Assembly (NCBI GenBank): GCA_012797815.1
Contig: JAAZOK010000005.1
Coordinates: 1-36,565 of the forward strand
Direction of reading: 5' to 3'
Length of the DNA stretch: 36,565 bases
From: Chloroflexota bacterium
GTDB taxonomy: Bacteria > Chloroflexota > Anaerolineae > Anaerolineales > Anaerolineaceae
The translations under genes were made by a program, and so were the position numbers. Shown here one piece after another: positions 16,301 through 24,014 of the stretch. The notes beneath the pieces are model-generated. The model was given only the letters and a program-made list of their open reading frames with translations, did not search any database and was not told the origin of the DNA. Position 1 is the first letter of the stretch. Every line of letters begins with the position of its first letter.

Positions 16301-17100
16301 TCTGGACCGTCAGTTTCAACAGGGTTGGCGGGACCGGCGCCGGTGAGGGAAATTTGATCAGCGGCAACCAGATCGGCATTAATCTAAATGGATACGGTGT
16401 CACCGATAATATCATGCTGGGCAACACCATCGGGTTGGATGCCAGCGGCGAAAAATTGCTTGAAGGCAGCGTCGGAATTGCCATCAACATGGGGCAAAAA
16501 CACGACATTATCGGCGGTTTCACCACAAGCGAGGGCAACCGCATCTCCGCAAAAGATATTGCGATGCGCATCGGTGATCCCGGCATCGAAGCCATCTTCA
16601 TCGCCGGTAATACCATCAGCAGTTCCAATGGCATGGGAGTTTATTTTGAAAACCGTTCTTCCAATAATTATGTGCAAACAAATGAATTCTTGCAGCTTCC
16701 TAACAACGCGGTACGGGTAGATTATGGAAGTGGCAATCAGCTACGGGCAAACACCTATGCCATGAGAGCAGAAAATGCCATCTTGCTGCTGGAAAATGGG
16801 AATATGGACCTGCCTGCTCCTGTTGTAGATACAGCCACAACCTACACCATCACGGGGACAACCTGCGTTAACTGCCTGGTAGAGGTCTATTCCTATAGCG
16901 ATACTGTTCTTCAGTATTTAGGAAAAACCGTAGCGGATGCGGGCGGCGCTTTTATATGGGAAAGCTGCACTCCCGTCGCGGGGCAACAGGTCGCAGCTTT
17001 AACCATCGATGCAAGTGGAAACACCTCGCCTTTTTCCCTGCCGGTATCTCTGACAGCTGATGAAAGCAGTAAACCGATAAATTGTGAAACCATACAATAA
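13393..17100 (+). CDS. Large secreted protein: LVIVD beta-propeller fused to parallel beta-helix
   Basis: 1235 residues with a signal peptide (MKKRFLLRLC, cut probably after IFATA). Residues ~30-630 hold 13 LVIVD-type repeats with the core [IVL]-x-D-[IVL]-[ST]-[ND]-P-x-x-P, e.g. IFDISNPIEPVLLG, IVDISDPSSPTW, IVDLSDIEQPELIG, enough for one or two beta-propellers. After a Ser/Thr-rich linker comes a CSLREC-like motif (CTVTTTADEGEGSLREC, ~680) that often opens beta-helix proteins, then a right-handed parallel beta-helix (~700-1130) with the recurring NxISGNxIGTDxxGT coil. A small Ig-like domain closes it (YTITGTTCVNCLVEVYSYS). No sortase, GPI-like or membrane anchor is seen, so it is probably free or bound by its own domains. 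Start at 13393 has GAGGAG upstream. Probably a surface polysaccharide-binding or adhesion protein; enzymatic action by the helix is possible but no catalytic residues are identified. Confidence 0.92.
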   Translation: MKKRFLLRLCLSISFLFTLIPNPIFATAQNLENSWSLTSQVGGTAQAIALDGNTLYLGVGMHVEIFDISNPIEPVLLGTSSILPGSVENLSISNSGYLYAACGQSGLQILDVSNPSTPQLIGSYDTLGYTEKILIQDTHAILADGPNGIQIVDISDPSSPTWISEVYPLAYAYDVALSGNILYAAAGGSGILMADVSDIQQPQENGILSMPGFVYALAVSGKHIYSANAWGGLGRVDISEPLSPTVMNAIATDGWVMDVDIQNSNLLAMDGTDGVRLYDITNETPGLMGVYADTGFTFQGLLKGENAYVTDKEQGLLVLDFSSSSNPRLTGQYLPILDARRVTMSGKAAYVSGGLSGMRVIDLSNPVLPEETFWFDTQSGYANRVLVDGQTAYLTTHLATQYPLRIFDISDPFNPQLLGQVPNDEAVFNTAFRSMAYSNGYIYIPGENFDVSVDVRDAANPAVISKIPFENPINAATNGSLLVSVNNNQLQLVDITDPANLTQISTFERSSGGEGVAFFDENTVVTSGDTGMIVVDVSNPSSPRQVSSVDIPGAIMEIFIDGNTAYLSCLGAGVQIVDLSDIEQPELIGAVETPGIAYDCHVQGNTMLVADSYGGLLIYQPGPSSNTAMQAGSSSAWIQSIGSANHQPGIQYTSFATTRNSVNSTADTAAKNQPASSSTCTVTTTADEGEGSLRECLASLNEGGVIDFDTQVFLPGKPATIQVLSPLPVIDQINSITVDASNAGVIVDGSQLESGTGLEFYTSNSTIKGLQIIHFPENGMRINGDANQIGGNRLVGEGPIGEGNLLSGNGINGIILYGNNNVISGNLIGTDIKGTSAFPNYYGVFISEWCQDTIVGGTSEGEGNVISGNTFSNLDTWGNHAMVMGNLIGLDITGSKAIRTESQSNIIIESGASNTVIGGTQPEMRNIISGSDLGIIMSDPNSYQNSVIGNYIGTDITGTKAIPNNTGLTIWTVSFNRVGGTGAGEGNLISGNQIGINLNGYGVTDNIMLGNTIGLDASGEKLLEGSVGIAINMGQKHDIIGGFTTSEGNRISAKDIAMRIGDPGIEAIFIAGNTISSSNGMGVYFENRSSNNYVQTNEFLQLPNNAVRVDYGSGNQLRANTYAMRAENAILLLENGNMDLPAPVVDTATTYTITGTTCVNCLVEVYSYSDTVLQYLGKTVADAGGAFIWESCTPVAGQQVAALTIDASGNTSPFSLPVSLTADESSKPINCETIQ

Positions 17101-17111
17101 TTTTTTTGATC

Positions 17112-17151
17112 AAACCTTCTCCCCGCTTCAAAGCGGGGAGAAGGTTTTTTA
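17112..17151 (+). terminator. Very strong intrinsic terminator
   Basis: Perfect 17-bp complementarity: AAACCTTCTCCCCGCTT (17112-17128) with the reverse complement at 17131-17147, effectively a 15-16-bp stem with a CA-centred loop, followed by TTTT. It starts 12 nt after the stop of the secreted protein gene. Confidence 0.95.
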
Positions 17152-17164
17152 TTTCTAAACTTCA

Positions 17165-17193
17165 TTGGATATCGATACTTTTTACGGTACAAT
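17165..17193 (+). promoter_or_regulatory. Promoter of the GH57 gene
   Basis: -35 TTGGAT (17165-17170), 17-nt spacer, -10 TACAAT (17188-17193). Start expected near 17200, about 40 nt before the ATG at 17239. Confidence 0.7.
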
Positions 17194-17238
17194 GACGAAG
17201 TTCACTTGTATTTTATTGATAAGGAATCATAGAAATTT

Positions 17239-18657
17239 ATGCCCAAAAGCCATTTTTGTGTCCATGGACACTTTTATCAACCTCCCCGCGAAGATCCCTT
17301 CACCGGAGAAATCCCCAATGAATACGGCGCTGGTCCATACAGCAACTGGACGGAGCGCATCTACAATGAGTGCTACTTACCGAACGCACAGGTGGGCAAT
17401 TTCCAAAAGATCAGCTTCAATATCGGTCCTACCCTGTTCGCCTGGATGGAAAAGAACCATCCCGAGACGGTACGCTCCATTTCCTATCAGGAAAAACTGG
17501 TTTTCCAGCGCACTGGCATCAGCAATGCCATGGCACAACCTTACTTTCACGCCATCCTGCCGCTGGCAACCGAACGCGATAAACACACCCTGATCTTATG
17601 GGGGATCGAGGAATACAAAAAACGTTTCGGTCATGCCCCTGAAGGGATGTGGCTGCCGGAAACCGCCATGGATCTGGCATCCCTGGAAGCCATGGCAGCC
17701 CAGGGCATCCGCTACACCATTCTGGCTCCCTGGCAGGCAAAAGATCCCGGAATCGACACCACCCAGCCCTACCGTGTAGATCTGACCAGCGGGAAAGAAT
17801 TTTTCGTCTTTTTCTACAATGCCTTCCTTTCCGGCGAGATCAGTTTCAATCCCAGTGCCAGTGAAAATGCCGATACCTTCGTGCACGACTGGTTGATCCC
17901 TCAAATGAATTCGCTGAAAGTCATTCATGAAGAATTGATCATGGTTGCGACTGACGGGGAACTGTACGGTCACCACCAGCCGCACCGTGATCGTTTCCTC
18001 AGCTATTTGCTGGATGGTGCAGCGGAAAAGATAGATATTGAAAAGCAGTATCCGGCTCTATGGTTGCGCGATCACCCGGTGAACCAAACGGCAGAGGTAC
18101 TGGAAAATACCTCCTGGAGCTGCCATCACGGCATCGAACGCTGGCGCAACGTGTGCGGGGATGCCCCCAACGCGACCTGGAAAAAACCCGTGCGCGAATT
18201 CATGAATGGTCTGGCAGAAGCCATTGATGCTGAGTATGAAGCCCATCTGAAAGATTTGATCCGCAATCCCTGGGGTCTGCGGGATGCTTATGTGGATGTT
18301 CTCTTGGGCAAGATCACCACTGCAGATCTGATCACAGCTCACAGTGCACAAACGCTCACCCCCGGTCAACAGTCACTGGTCAGATTGCTGTTGAAAGCGG
18401 AATACGACCGTCTGCGCATGTTCTCTTCGGACGCATGGTTCTTCTATGATCTTGACCGTATTGAAACGCTGAACGCCCTGAAATTTGCTGCCCATGCCGC
18501 TGGTCTGGTCGAACAAGCCACAGGAACCAATCCAGCCTACGGGGTCATCGATATCCTGGCACAGGCGCACAGTGAGGTCTCCAGCCTGACCGGCGATGTG
18601 GCATTTCTGGGATATCTCAAGAAATTTGAAATGAAACTTGCTCAAGAAGGGCGTTGA
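17239..18657 (+). CDS. Glycoside hydrolase family 57 protein (DUF3536 type)
   Basis: 472 residues, cytoplasmic (no signal). Starts with the GH57 landmark FCVHGHFYQPPRED; the candidate nucleophile is Glu141 in GMWLPETAMD and the candidate acid/base Asp239 in VATDGELYGHH, matching GH57 motifs. The C-terminal half (EVLENTSWSCHHGIERWRNVCG, LLLKAEYDRLRMFSSDAWFF) is of the DUF3536 type that accompanies this subgroup. The family acts on alpha-1,4-glucans (amylase, 4-alpha-glucanotransferase, branching enzyme). It is shorter than the ~800-residue members, which have extra sequence. AAGGAA at 17221-17226 is 12 nt from the ATG, so the ribosome site is weak. Own promoter, single gene. Role in glycogen or maltodextrin turnover inferred. 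Confidence 0.9.
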   Translation: MPKSHFCVHGHFYQPPREDPFTGEIPNEYGAGPYSNWTERIYNECYLPNAQVGNFQKISFNIGPTLFAWMEKNHPETVRSISYQEKLVFQRTGISNAMAQPYFHAILPLATERDKHTLILWGIEEYKKRFGHAPEGMWLPETAMDLASLEAMAAQGIRYTILAPWQAKDPGIDTTQPYRVDLTSGKEFFVFFYNAFLSGEISFNPSASENADTFVHDWLIPQMNSLKVIHEELIMVATDGELYGHHQPHRDRFLSYLLDGAAEKIDIEKQYPALWLRDHPVNQTAEVLENTSWSCHHGIERWRNVCGDAPNATWKKPVREFMNGLAEAIDAEYEAHLKDLIRNPWGLRDAYVDVLLGKITTADLITAHSAQTLTPGQQSLVRLLLKAEYDRLRMFSSDAWFFYDLDRIETLNALKFAAHAAGLVEQATGTNPAYGVIDILAQAHSEVSSLTGDVAFLGYLKKFEMKLAQEGR

Positions 18658-18800
18658 GCGAGGGATTCCTGCAGGGAGACAACGGAGAAACCCTGGTTGA
18701 CTCTGCGAAATCATTCATTCACTTCCGTAGAAATTAACCCAGCCATAAAAAAGGATCCACCAATCATCATCTGTATATTTTATGATGGTCAATCCAGATA

Positions 18801-18832
18801 CAATGCGGGTGACTGAAAAGTCACCCGCATTG
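18801..18832. terminator. Perfect hairpin between convergent genes
   Basis: 14-bp stem CAATGCGGGTGACT (18801-18814) with AGTCACCCGCATTG (18819-18832) and a GAAA loop on the plus strand. It lies between the converging GH57 and HAAS genes. There is no T-run on either side, so termination efficiency is unclear. Confidence 0.7.
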
Positions 18833-18840
18833 GTCCATGA

Positions 18841-19869
18841 CTACGTTAGAAGGATGGGATTGCGTACTTCGCGCACAACTTGTTTGAGGATATCTACAAA
18901 ACTACCCAGAATGCCCAATCCCATGGCAATCACCAACCCGGTGTTGACCAGAGGTTCGAGCTTCACAAGCGTATCGCTTCCCAAGATGTGCTGAAAGTAA
19001 TCCAGACTTACCAGTGGGAGAGAGGACATCAGGAAGACCAGCAGTACCAGGTCAGCGATCTTCACCGCGATCCGCCACCAGTTTGTGAGGGAAGTGGGAT
19101 GGACCTGTACCAACAGGGTGAGATTACGGGAAATCTCCAGGCCGGTCAACGCCAGGATAAAGGGCACGAACTGCATAAAACCGGGAGTGAACACCGGTAT
19201 CAGTTGCATATCGGAAGAAGGTGCCATCCAATAGGGTAATTGCCCGCCAGTTTTCTGGATATAAGTGAAGAACACCAATCCGATGATATCCAAAATGATC
19301 TCAACGGAAACACCCAGCCGGCTGATTTCTTTCTCCTGTTGGGGTAATTCGGGCAGATCATCGATGTGTAGTTCCTGCAATTCTTCGATCTCCTCGATGT
19401 TCTTTCCTTCGGTGGTGCGTTCAATGATCGCAAAGATCAGGGTGATCACGCCAACCACAGAGAGTCCCCCGCTCCACAATGTACCCAGGTATTCCAGCAG
19501 CAGTTTCCATACATTTCCGGAGAATTCCACAATGTTGGAAATGACCATGGATAGGGTGAGAGCACCCAGCACCACCAGCAGCATGATCCTGAGCACGATC
19601 TTATACAGCGGAAAAAGGCGTGGTCCGATCAGGTAACGGTGAGGTGAATACTGGGCAGCCACCTTGCGAGGAGCGCCCATTTCCTTCAAGATAACTTCCA
19701 GTTCCTGCTCATCCACTTCAGCCATTCCGGAATAGTGTTCTTCCAGCAGGTCATAAATATAAGATTCGATCTCCGCCACGATATCTTCGCGGCGTTTGTC
19801 ATTCAATTCTTTCTTTACTGCAAAGAGATAGCGTTCCAACAGCTCTTGTGCATCTTTATTCAGTTTCAT
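18841..19869 (-). CDS. HAAS-domain membrane protein, PadR partner
   Basis: 342 residues. The N-terminal ~85 residues (KDAQELLERYLFAVKKELNDKRREDIVAEIESYIYDLLEE and the ILKEMGAPRKVAAQY segment) are a HAAS-type helical domain (DUF1700-like), the module that typically sits next to PadR regulators. Then hydrophobic segments near 90-115, 130-150, 190-205, 225-245, 265-285 and 305-328 give about six membrane spans, with a Glu-rich cytoplasmic loop at 155-185 (NIEEIEELQELHIDDLPELP). The gene overlaps the padR stop by 14 nt and has AAGGAG upstream, so it is translationally coupled. Probably a sensor or anti-regulator acting with PadR in envelope or antibiotic stress; ligand unknown. Confidence 0.87.
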   Translation of the reverse strand: MKLNKDAQELLERYLFAVKKELNDKRREDIVAEIESYIYDLLEEHYSGMAEVDEQELEVILKEMGAPRKVAAQYSPHRYLIGPRLFPLYKIVLRIMLLVVLGALTLSMVISNIVEFSGNVWKLLLEYLGTLWSGGLSVVGVITLIFAIIERTTEGKNIEEIEELQELHIDDLPELPQQEKEISRLGVSVEIILDIIGLVFFTYIQKTGGQLPYWMAPSSDMQLIPVFTPGFMQFVPFILALTGLEISRNLTLLVQVHPTSLTNWWRIAVKIADLVLLVFLMSSLPLVSLDYFQHILGSDTLVKLEPLVNTGLVIAMGLGILGSFVDILKQVVREVRNPILLT

Positions 19870-20203
19870 CTAATAATCTCCTTATGATTTCAATTTGCGC
19901 CTGCCAGCTCTGGATAAGTGCTTCATACACTTCTCGACCTTTATCGCTCAGCCGATAATAACGGCGGGGGCGAGGGTCTTCCACCCGCCACTGGCTATCA
20001 AGCAGTTGCTGTTCTTCCAGACGACGCAATAAGGGATACAGGGTATCTTGCCCGATTTCAAAACCCTTCTCATTCAAGTCTTTGATAAGCGAGTAGCCGT
20101 ACTGTTCTTGCATGAGGCGGCTCATCACCGCCAGCACGATCACACCACGGCGCATTTCCTGTTCCAGCTTTTCCAGTTCTGAATTTTGTTTTGTGTTCGT
20201 CAT
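19856..20203 (-). CDS. PadR-family transcriptional regulator
   Basis: 115 residues, winged helix. Seen: RRGVIVLAVMSRLMQEQYGYSLIKDLNEKG, then GQDTLYPLLRRLEEQQLLDSQW (recognition helix and wing) and PRRYYRLSDKGREVYEAL, all PadR hallmarks; short C-terminal helix, so PadR subfamily 2 type. Start at 20203 (MTNTKQNS); the ATG lies 7 nt from a consensus -10 box, hence no Shine-Dalgarno and a likely leaderless mRNA. A perfect TGTGTA-T-TACACA palindrome in its promoter spacer suggests autorepression. Overlaps the HAAS gene. Confidence 0.93.
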   Translation of the reverse strand: MTNTKQNSELEKLEQEMRRGVIVLAVMSRLMQEQYGYSLIKDLNEKGFEIGQDTLYPLLRRLEEQQLLDSQWRVEDPRPRRYYRLSDKGREVYEALIQSWQAQIEIIRRLLDETE

Positions 20204-20209
20204 AAAATG

Positions 20210-20239
20210 ATTATACTGTGTATTACACAATACTGTCAA
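20210..20239 (-). promoter_or_regulatory. padR promoter with PadR-type operator in the spacer
   Basis: Minus strand: -35 TTGACA (20239-20234), 18-nt spacer, -10 TATAAT (20215-20210), both perfect. The spacer holds the 13-bp palindrome TGTGTATTACACA (20217-20229). The start codon (20203) is 7 nt beyond the -10 box. The upstream gap 20240-20486 is AT-rich with only a weak ACACC/GGTGT hairpin and nothing else I can support. Confidence 0.85.
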
Positions 20240-20486
20240 TATACATTATTAATATTTTATTATTATTGCAAAAGAAATTAAACGACAGCGGCAGTCCTAC
20301 CCAGTCACATGCAAAAAGGATGAAAAAACGGCGCTGTCAGGCAGCAGGAATATGATCAAAAAAATATAGGGTGATCCCAACCGGTATATCGCTAAAACCC
20401 CTATCCCCCATTCCACAAAACCCAGAGTACGAACACCGGAATGGTGTCAGGACAAAAACCGAAGCGTTCTTTCCATTTATTCCCCT

Positions 20487-22652
20487 TTATCGAATGATCA
20501 TATCCAAATGCGCTTGCAAGGCTGACAACATATCCTGCACAAAAGGTTGATCCTGGTACTGCGCAAACAGGTCATTTTCTTCCAGGGGATCATTCTGGTA
20601 ATCATACAGAAAATAGCGGTCATCGCGGAAAACCAGTTTATAGCGCTCATCCATGACCGTCTGGATATGCTGGTACATCTCATTAAAGGTGTTCCCGGAG
20701 AACACATAGCGTGGCGCTGACAGCCCGGCGACATCCAGCAAAGAAATACCGTCAAACCAGTTCTTTTCATACGGAATATCCAGCACATCCAAAATAGTAG
20801 GAGTGAGGTCGATAGTCGTCACCAGGTTATTGACCACCTGCCCCTTCTGCTGATTGGGATACTTGACCAGAAGCGGCACATGTGTTTCCGCCAGGTTGAT
20901 ATGTAATGAACACTGGGCGTACTGCCCTGCTTTGAGGCTCTGACCATGATCCGCCATAAGAATGATCAATGAATTATCGAAGAGTCCCTGTATTTTTAAT
21001 TCTTCTATGAATTTACTGATCTGCAGATCCTGATCACGGATGGTCTCATCATAACGAAGGCGCAACTGCGTTTTATCCAATCCTGAATTGCCCTCATCGA
21101 CAGATAGAAAAGTTCCCATAGAAGCGCCCGCCGGGTAGATCCATTCAATGCCGGGTAGAACATGCACCCCATCATAATGAAGATACATAAAGAACGGGGA
21201 TTGGAAAGCATTTTGTGTGAAAAGTTGCATGGTTTGTGAAAGGCGATCATCGGCAGATTGGATAGAATCATAATCCGCGGGTTGCTGATACGATAATGGT
21301 ACATAAGGAAAATAGGTTTTACTGAAAGCCTTGGCTTGAAACCAGGTATTCAGCAGGAGGACGGGGGAAGAGGACGCGAAGGTTTCATCCACCCCGCTGC
21401 CGGTATGGTAGAAACCTGGTGAGAGATAACCATTCCAATAGGTAGTATATCCGTCATTCGAAAGTATCTGGAAAAGGTCCACCCAGGCATCGGAAGTGCG
21501 GATGAGATTGCCGTAATCGGCAAAAGGTCGCATGATATAGGGATAATGCCCGCTGACCAGCGATGGATAAACCCCGATGGAACAAATAGAAGGGGATTGG
21601 GCGTTGGTGTATACGGTCCAGGCACCGGTTATTTCATTGAGATGAGGAGTGGTATCGAGCTCATACCCAAAAAGGGACATATCTTCGGCGGTCAGGGCAT
21701 CCATGATGATGATGAAAACATTGGGGGAATCGGCGGTTGCGGCGGCTTCGATCTGTGTGACCTGCCCATCCCTGTTCAGAAGGGGTGAAACGACCAGCAA
21801 AATAGAGGCAAGGATGCACAGCGCTGAAACGATGGTGGTGAATTTTTTCACGCTGGGGGTTGTCTCATCCATCCAGCGTTCGAGGTCTATTAAAGTTTGT
21901 CCACCTGTGAGCTTATCCAATAGGATGCGGATAAGCGGATACAGAATGATGCATGTGGAAAGGAAGGTCAGTACCACTACTGAATCTTTGCTGCGCTGCG
22001 CGATCTGGAAGGGATAATCCAGGCGGATCTTGTATGGGATATCGCTATCAAGATCGGCATACTGCACGGTATCATTCCAGTGAATGACGAGTTCACCTGC
22101 TTGTGGTTGTTTCAGAAATTCGATAAAATGGTCTTCCACCATCCAGCCCGAATAAACCAGTCTGGCAGGGTCCTTGCCACTGTAGCGCAGGATGCTCGCA
22201 TCAACCTTGCTCCAATTCCCCTGTAATTCCAAAGCATCATAACTGACCGGCGCCAATCCATTATAGAAGCCGGTCAATTCCACCTGGTGGGATACATCGC
22301 TCTGCTCGATCTCAATCACGATCTCCTGGCGGGGCAACAGGAACAGGTTATAAGGCACACGTTCCTTGCGGATCACCAGCGCGTTCAGCAAAACTGCCAG
22401 CAGTAAAGCGACGACCATTGCCAGAATCAGATTACCGGTATTTCCTGCGCGATGTTTATGGAATAACGAAAACCCAACATAGAGAATAGCAGACAGAACC
22501 AGCCAAATAAGGAGGGCGACCAACAGATGTCCTTTGCTGATGAAACTAAGCGGTTGTAAGAACCAGAAATACAAACTGGCAGAGAATACCAAAGCTGCGG
22601 AAATGGATTCCACCAGCAGGACTTTCGTTGGTACAGGAGAACGGTTTTCCAT
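20487..22652 (-). CDS. Membrane-anchored sulfatase / alkaline-phosphatase superfamily enzyme
   Basis: 721 residues. Membrane helices near 10-35, 42-62, 75-95, 225-245 and 272-292; between helices 3 and 4 lies an outside beta-rich domain (~105-220). From about 308 the catalytic domain: Asp318 in NVFIIIMDAL (metal), NAQSPSICSIGVYPSLVSGHYP at ~350-371 where a Ser would be the nucleophile, Asp568-His569 in ILMADHGQS and His in AETHVPLLVKYP. The Cys/Ser-x-Pro-x-Arg formylglycine signature of true sulfatases is missing, so a phosphoglycerol/phosphoethanolamine transferase or phosphodiesterase is as likely as a sulfatase. The ATG follows directly on the stop codon of the 119-residue gene (TAA-ATG) with no ribosome site, which implies coupled translation. 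Extracytoplasmic action. Confidence 0.87.
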   Translation of the reverse strand: MENRSPVPTKVLLVESISAALVFSASLYFWFLQPLSFISKGHLLVALLIWLVLSAILYVGFSLFHKHRAGNTGNLILAMVVALLLAVLLNALVIRKERVPYNLFLLPRQEIVIEIEQSDVSHQVELTGFYNGLAPVSYDALELQGNWSKVDASILRYSGKDPARLVYSGWMVEDHFIEFLKQPQAGELVIHWNDTVQYADLDSDIPYKIRLDYPFQIAQRSKDSVVVLTFLSTCIILYPLIRILLDKLTGGQTLIDLERWMDETTPSVKKFTTIVSALCILASILLVVSPLLNRDGQVTQIEAAATADSPNVFIIIMDALTAEDMSLFGYELDTTPHLNEITGAWTVYTNAQSPSICSIGVYPSLVSGHYPYIMRPFADYGNLIRTSDAWVDLFQILSNDGYTTYWNGYLSPGFYHTGSGVDETFASSSPVLLLNTWFQAKAFSKTYFPYVPLSYQQPADYDSIQSADDRLSQTMQLFTQNAFQSPFFMYLHYDGVHVLPGIEWIYPAGASMGTFLSVDEGNSGLDKTQLRLRYDETIRDQDLQISKFIEELKIQGLFDNSLIILMADHGQSLKAGQYAQCSLHINLAETHVPLLVKYPNQQKGQVVNNLVTTIDLTPTILDVLDIPYEKNWFDGISLLDVAGLSAPRYVFSGNTFNEMYQHIQTVMDERYKLVFRDDRYFLYDYQNDPLEENDLFAQYQDQPFVQDMLSALQAHLDMIIR

Positions 22653-23012
22653 TTATATGAACGCCTTGTTGAACACCGTCATCAAAAGATTTAACCATTC
22701 TATTATCAGCGTGGCAATGATGAGCGCCCTGATAAAGGGGGAAGGATCAACCGACAGAAAATTCTCCAATATCACTTGCAGAAGAAGCAATACAAGCGTA
22801 ACCGCGAAAGCCTCCAATAAGTAGAGAAGCCCCGTGGATCCATAGGTGATGAACACGTCCAGAGCGGGGATACCGTAGGCATCGATCAGACTTAAAGAAG
22901 AAACCAGATTGGTGAAAAGGAAAATCTCAAAGATAAATATGATCCAGATAAAGTATTTAATGAATATGGAAAAAGGGTGGATTTGCGATAATTTAAATTT
23001 TTTTTCGATCAT
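22653..23012 (-). CDS. Small membrane protein coupled to the sulfatase-like gene
   Basis: 119 residues, not recognised. Basic N-terminus (MIEKKFKLSQIHPF), then hydrophobic stretches near 15-40, 50-80 and 92-115, i.e. about three or four spans with few charged residues. No catalytic motif. Its stop codon touches the start of the sulfatase-superfamily gene, so the two are probably made together and may interact. A TATACT box ends 7 nt before the ATG and no Shine-Dalgarno is present, so this mRNA too may be leaderless, though no good -35 was found. Confidence 0.75.
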   Translation of the reverse strand: MIEKKFKLSQIHPFSIFIKYFIWIIFIFEIFLFTNLVSSLSLIDAYGIPALDVFITYGSTGLLYLLEAFAVTLVLLLLQVILENFLSVDPSPFIRALIIATLIIEWLNLLMTVFNKAFI

Positions 23013-23148
23013 TTCTAACAGTATAAGTGAAGATCACCCAATCCTTTGCTTTTCTTAGAATAGAATTATATAACAATACACGAAATATGCTTGCTCTACC
23101 ACATGAATGTATCATAATCCAATCACCCCTTTCCAAGCATGCAGGTTG

Positions 23149-23177
23149 TTGCAAATTCATGCATATTCGTGTATGAT
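23149..23177 (+). promoter_or_regulatory. deoR promoter
   Basis: -35 TTGCAA (23149-23154), 17-nt spacer, -10 TATGAT (23172-23177). The similar strings TTGCAAAT (23149-23156) and TTGTGCAAAT (23177-23186) bracket the spacer and could be an autoregulatory site. Confidence 0.68.
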
Positions 23178-23204
23178 TGTGCAAATAAACAGCGAGAATT
23201 CGGT

Positions 23205-23975
23205 ATGCCAAACATGGATCTACCCCAGGAAAGACGACAAGCCATCCTCCAAGAACTCCATCTACACGGCAAGGTGATCGCCGGGGAACTGAGCAATTTA
23301 TATGGCGTTTCCGAAGACACCATCCGACGCGACCTGCGAGAACTGGCAGCTGCAGGATTACTGAAACGCGTTCATGGTGGGGCGCTGCCCATCTCACCTA
23401 ACCACGCCCCTTATCTGGAAAGGGATAAACAAAACCCCACCAGCAAAGCACGCTTGGCAATGGCAGCCAGACAAGTGGTGCACGACGGGCAGTTGATCTT
23501 GATGGGCGGAGGCACCACCAACACCGGTATTGCCAAGAACTTGCCGCCCACCCTGCGCGCCACCATTGTTACCATCAGCCCGCAGATTGCACTGCACTTA
23601 TCCGTTTACCCCACCATTGAAGTGATTCTGATCGGGGGACGCTTGAACAAAAGCGAGCTGGTAACCAGCGATGCGGAAGCGATCGACCAGATCAAGCATT
23701 TCCAGGCAGATGCCTGTTTTTTGGGAGTATGCGGGGTTCATCCAGAAGTAGGGTGTACGATATACGAGTACGAAGAGGTGAGCATCATGCGCACCTTCAT
23801 CGAACAATCCGGAGATGTGATCGCAACCGTCACCGCCGAAAAACTGGGAACAGCCGGACCCTACAGCGTGGCACCTATTGAAGCCATCACCCACATCATC
23901 ACCGAAAAACAGGTAGACGATGATGTACTGGCGCCCTATCAAGCAAAGGGAATCCAGATTATCAAAGCAGGTTGA
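23205..23975 (+). CDS. DeoR-family transcriptional regulator
   Basis: 256 residues. N-terminal DeoR helix-turn-helix (RRQAILQELHLHGKVIAGELSNLYGVSEDTIRRDLRELAAAGLLKRVHGGAL), then the DeoR sensor/NagB-like domain (DGQLILMGGGTTNTGIAKNL, VILIGGRLNKSELVTSDAEA, ACFLGVCGVHPEVGCTIYEYEE, DVIATVTAEKLGT), which binds a phosphorylated sugar or sugar-phosphate-like ligand. Start at 23205 (MPNMDLPQ); 23214 is possible. It precedes the MFS transporter by 39 nt in the same direction and so probably regulates it. Effector unknown, as no sugar kinase lies in the pair. Confidence 0.92.
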   Translation: MPNMDLPQERRQAILQELHLHGKVIAGELSNLYGVSEDTIRRDLRELAAAGLLKRVHGGALPISPNHAPYLERDKQNPTSKARLAMAARQVVHDGQLILMGGGTTNTGIAKNLPPTLRATIVTISPQIALHLSVYPTIEVILIGGRLNKSELVTSDAEAIDQIKHFQADACFLGVCGVHPEVGCTIYEYEEVSIMRTFIEQSGDVIATVTAEKLGTAGPYSVAPIEAITHIITEKQVDDDVLAPYQAKGIQIIKAG

Positions 23976-24014
23976 TCAAAGCAAAAACAGGAATTGACAA
24001 TAAAGGATTTCATT

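Noticed and set aside
15750-16560. Repeated DNA in the beta-helix region considered as a CRISPR or tandem repeat
   Set aside because: The repeats are degenerate at the base level and in frame with the protein coil motif; no spacer structure.
15915-16634. Long open frames antisense to the beta-helix coding region
   Set aside because: They arise from the repeated coil codons of the sense strand; composition (Met/Pro/Ile-rich) is an antisense artefact.
20240-20486. AT-rich gap considered as an attachment site or origin
   Set aside because: No repeats, integrase, DnaA-box cluster or tRNA nearby; a weak 5-bp hairpin only.
21570-21605. Formylglycine sulfatase signature in the sulfatase-superfamily gene
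   Set aside because: The Cys/Ser-x-Pro-x-Arg pattern is absent, so the gene is named by superfamily only.
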